NCBI RefSeq assembly: GCF_000169435.1 | Contig: NZ_AAYB01000007.1 | Location: forward strand, 54,557-118,556 | Source of the DNA: Roseobacter sp. CCS2 | GTDB lineage: Bacteria; Pseudomonadota; Alphaproteobacteria; Rhodobacterales; Rhodobacteraceae | Length of the DNA: 64,000 nucleotides | Direction: 5' to 3' | Part shown: positions 63,222-64,000 of the stretch, piece after piece | Layout: every line of letters starts with the position of its first letter | How positions within the stretch are numbered: the stretch's first letter is position 1 | Notes under the pieces: generated by a model | Told to the model about the DNA's origin: nothing | Databases searched by the model: none | What the model saw: the letters and a program-made list of their open reading frames with translations, nothing else | Position numbers and translations under genes: made by a program

Positions 63222-64000
63222 ATGAGCACAGCAGAGATCGGCTTAATCGGCTTGGGTACAATGGGGTCAGCGCTTGCATTGAACATCGCCGACAATGGCT
63301 TTGACATCGCCGTCTGGAACCGGACCGGCGAGAAAACAAAAGCGTTCCACAAAGATGCAGGTGATCTGGCAAAACGGATCACACCCACGCAAACACTGAC
63401 TGCATTCGTTGGCGCGCTTAAATCACCGCGCGCGATTATTCTGATGGTGCCTGCCGGACAGGCGGTCGACGATCAGATCGCGGCGCTTCGCCCCCTGCTG
63501 GATGACGATGACATGATCATCGACGCCGGCAATGCCAATTTTCACGACACCAATCGCCGCGCCGCAGAAGCAGGCGATCTTCCGTTTCTGGGGATTGGGG
63601 TATCTGGGGGTGAAGAAGGGGCGCGCTTTGGTCCTTCGATCATGGGCGGCGGCAAACGTGCGCATTGGGACCGGGTTGCCCATATCCTGACTGCGATTTC
63701 GGCGAAACACAAAGATGCGGCCTGCGCGACATGGATGGGCGAAGAAGGCGCTGGACACTTCGTTAAGGCGGTCCACAACGGTATTGAATACGCCGACATG
63801 CAGATGATCGCCGAAGTTTACGGCATCATGCGTGATGGTCTGGGCATGGACACCACCGGCATCGCCGATACTTTCGCAAGGTGGGACAAAGGCCCGCTGC
63901 GCAGCTACCTGATTGAAATATCGGGTAAAGTCGCGCGCGCAACCGACCCTGACACCGGCGAACCGATGCTGGATGTCATTGTCGATGCTGCCGGTCAAAA
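63222..64000 (+). CDS. gnd: 6-phosphogluconate dehydrogenase, cut by the window end
   Basis: The first 259 codons are present and the gene runs on past the window. Visible: EIGLIGLGTMGSALALNIAD, the NADP fold; MVPAGQAVDDQI; the substrate motif GVSGGEEGARFGPSIMGGG near residue 128; and FVKAVHNGIEYADMQ with the catalytic Lys. It oxidises and decarboxylates 6-phosphogluconate to ribulose 5-phosphate. ATG 63222 follows AAAGGACCCC. Confidence 0.95.
   Translation, partial: MSTAEIGLIGLGTMGSALALNIADNGFDIAVWNRTGEKTKAFHKDAGDLAKRITPTQTLTAFVGALKSPRAIILMVPAGQAVDDQIAALRPLLDDDDMIIDAGNANFHDTNRRAAEAGDLPFLGIGVSGGEEGARFGPSIMGGGKRAHWDRVAHILTAISAKHKDAACATWMGEEGAGHFVKAVHNGIEYADMQMIAEVYGIMRDGLGMDTTGIADTFARWDKGPLRSYLIEISGKVARATDPDTGEPMLDVIVDAAGQ

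Overview
The window looks like chromosome of an alphaproteobacterium of the Rhodobacterales, Roseobacter type. This rests on family composition and protein style, not on a database search: a YejA-like binding protein, rpsB-tsf, fused TRAP permeases, a PstS-OmpA fusion, 3-hydroxybutyrate dehydrogenase next to a patatin, and a DUF1826/CobW pair. Both strands are densely coded, short gene overlaps are common, and no rRNA, tRNA or CRISPR array was seen.

Layout. 1-13.4 kb is mostly core metabolism: the end of an arsenic-type operon (arsC), a peptide-type binding protein, a candidate small RNA at about 2506-2581, bdhA with a patatin, a LysE exporter, DUF502, pseudouridine breakdown (psuK-psuG), a divergent DUF4198/HupE pair that shares its start codons, a secreted acidic-repeat protein, and rpsB-tsf behind a structured leader. 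13.4-15.5 kb holds a repeat protein with five nearly identical 177-bp units. 15.8-17.0 kb is aroQ-luxR. 17.0-24.1 kb is a glycan or small-molecule decoration cluster (sulfotransferase, two glycosyltransferases, hydrolase, two methyltransferases, asparagine-synthetase-like protein).

24.1-27.5 kb is an accessory island. It has an acyl-carrier-like small protein, an XRE regulator and an ImmA/IrrE peptidase remnant in one operon, a cytosine methyltransferase remnant joined to that peptidase remnant by what looks like a deletion scar, and an orphan TniQ-like gene. 27.6-30.4 kb carries a PstS-OmpA fusion and an orphan DctP-type binding protein. 30.9-38.1 kb is the most unusual block: two different subtilases flanking a free-standing I9-like inhibitor, a vanadium-haloperoxidase/PAP2 enzyme with a (GRA)7-GRS N-terminus, and a SARP-like winged-helix/TPR regulator. 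Matching 11-bp-period direct repeats lie upstream of the first protease and of the regulator. 38.5-40.4 kb is a decayed metal operon: a CobW GTPase with a frameshift and a DUF1826 gene with an in-frame stop.

41.0-54.8 kb is a full inositol-catabolism regulon: iolG, an aldolase, iolB, iolC, a PhyH oxygenase and iolD on one strand; a dehydrogenase, iolE and a second dehydrogenase diverging from it; and a sugar ABC transporter co-transcribed with its LacI regulator. Two copies of one palindrome (at 47410 and 55026) sit in the two divergent promoter regions and are the likely LacI operators. 55.1-61.8 kb is a DctB/DctD pair followed by a TAXI-type TRAP transporter. A CaCA antiporter and the start of gnd close the window.
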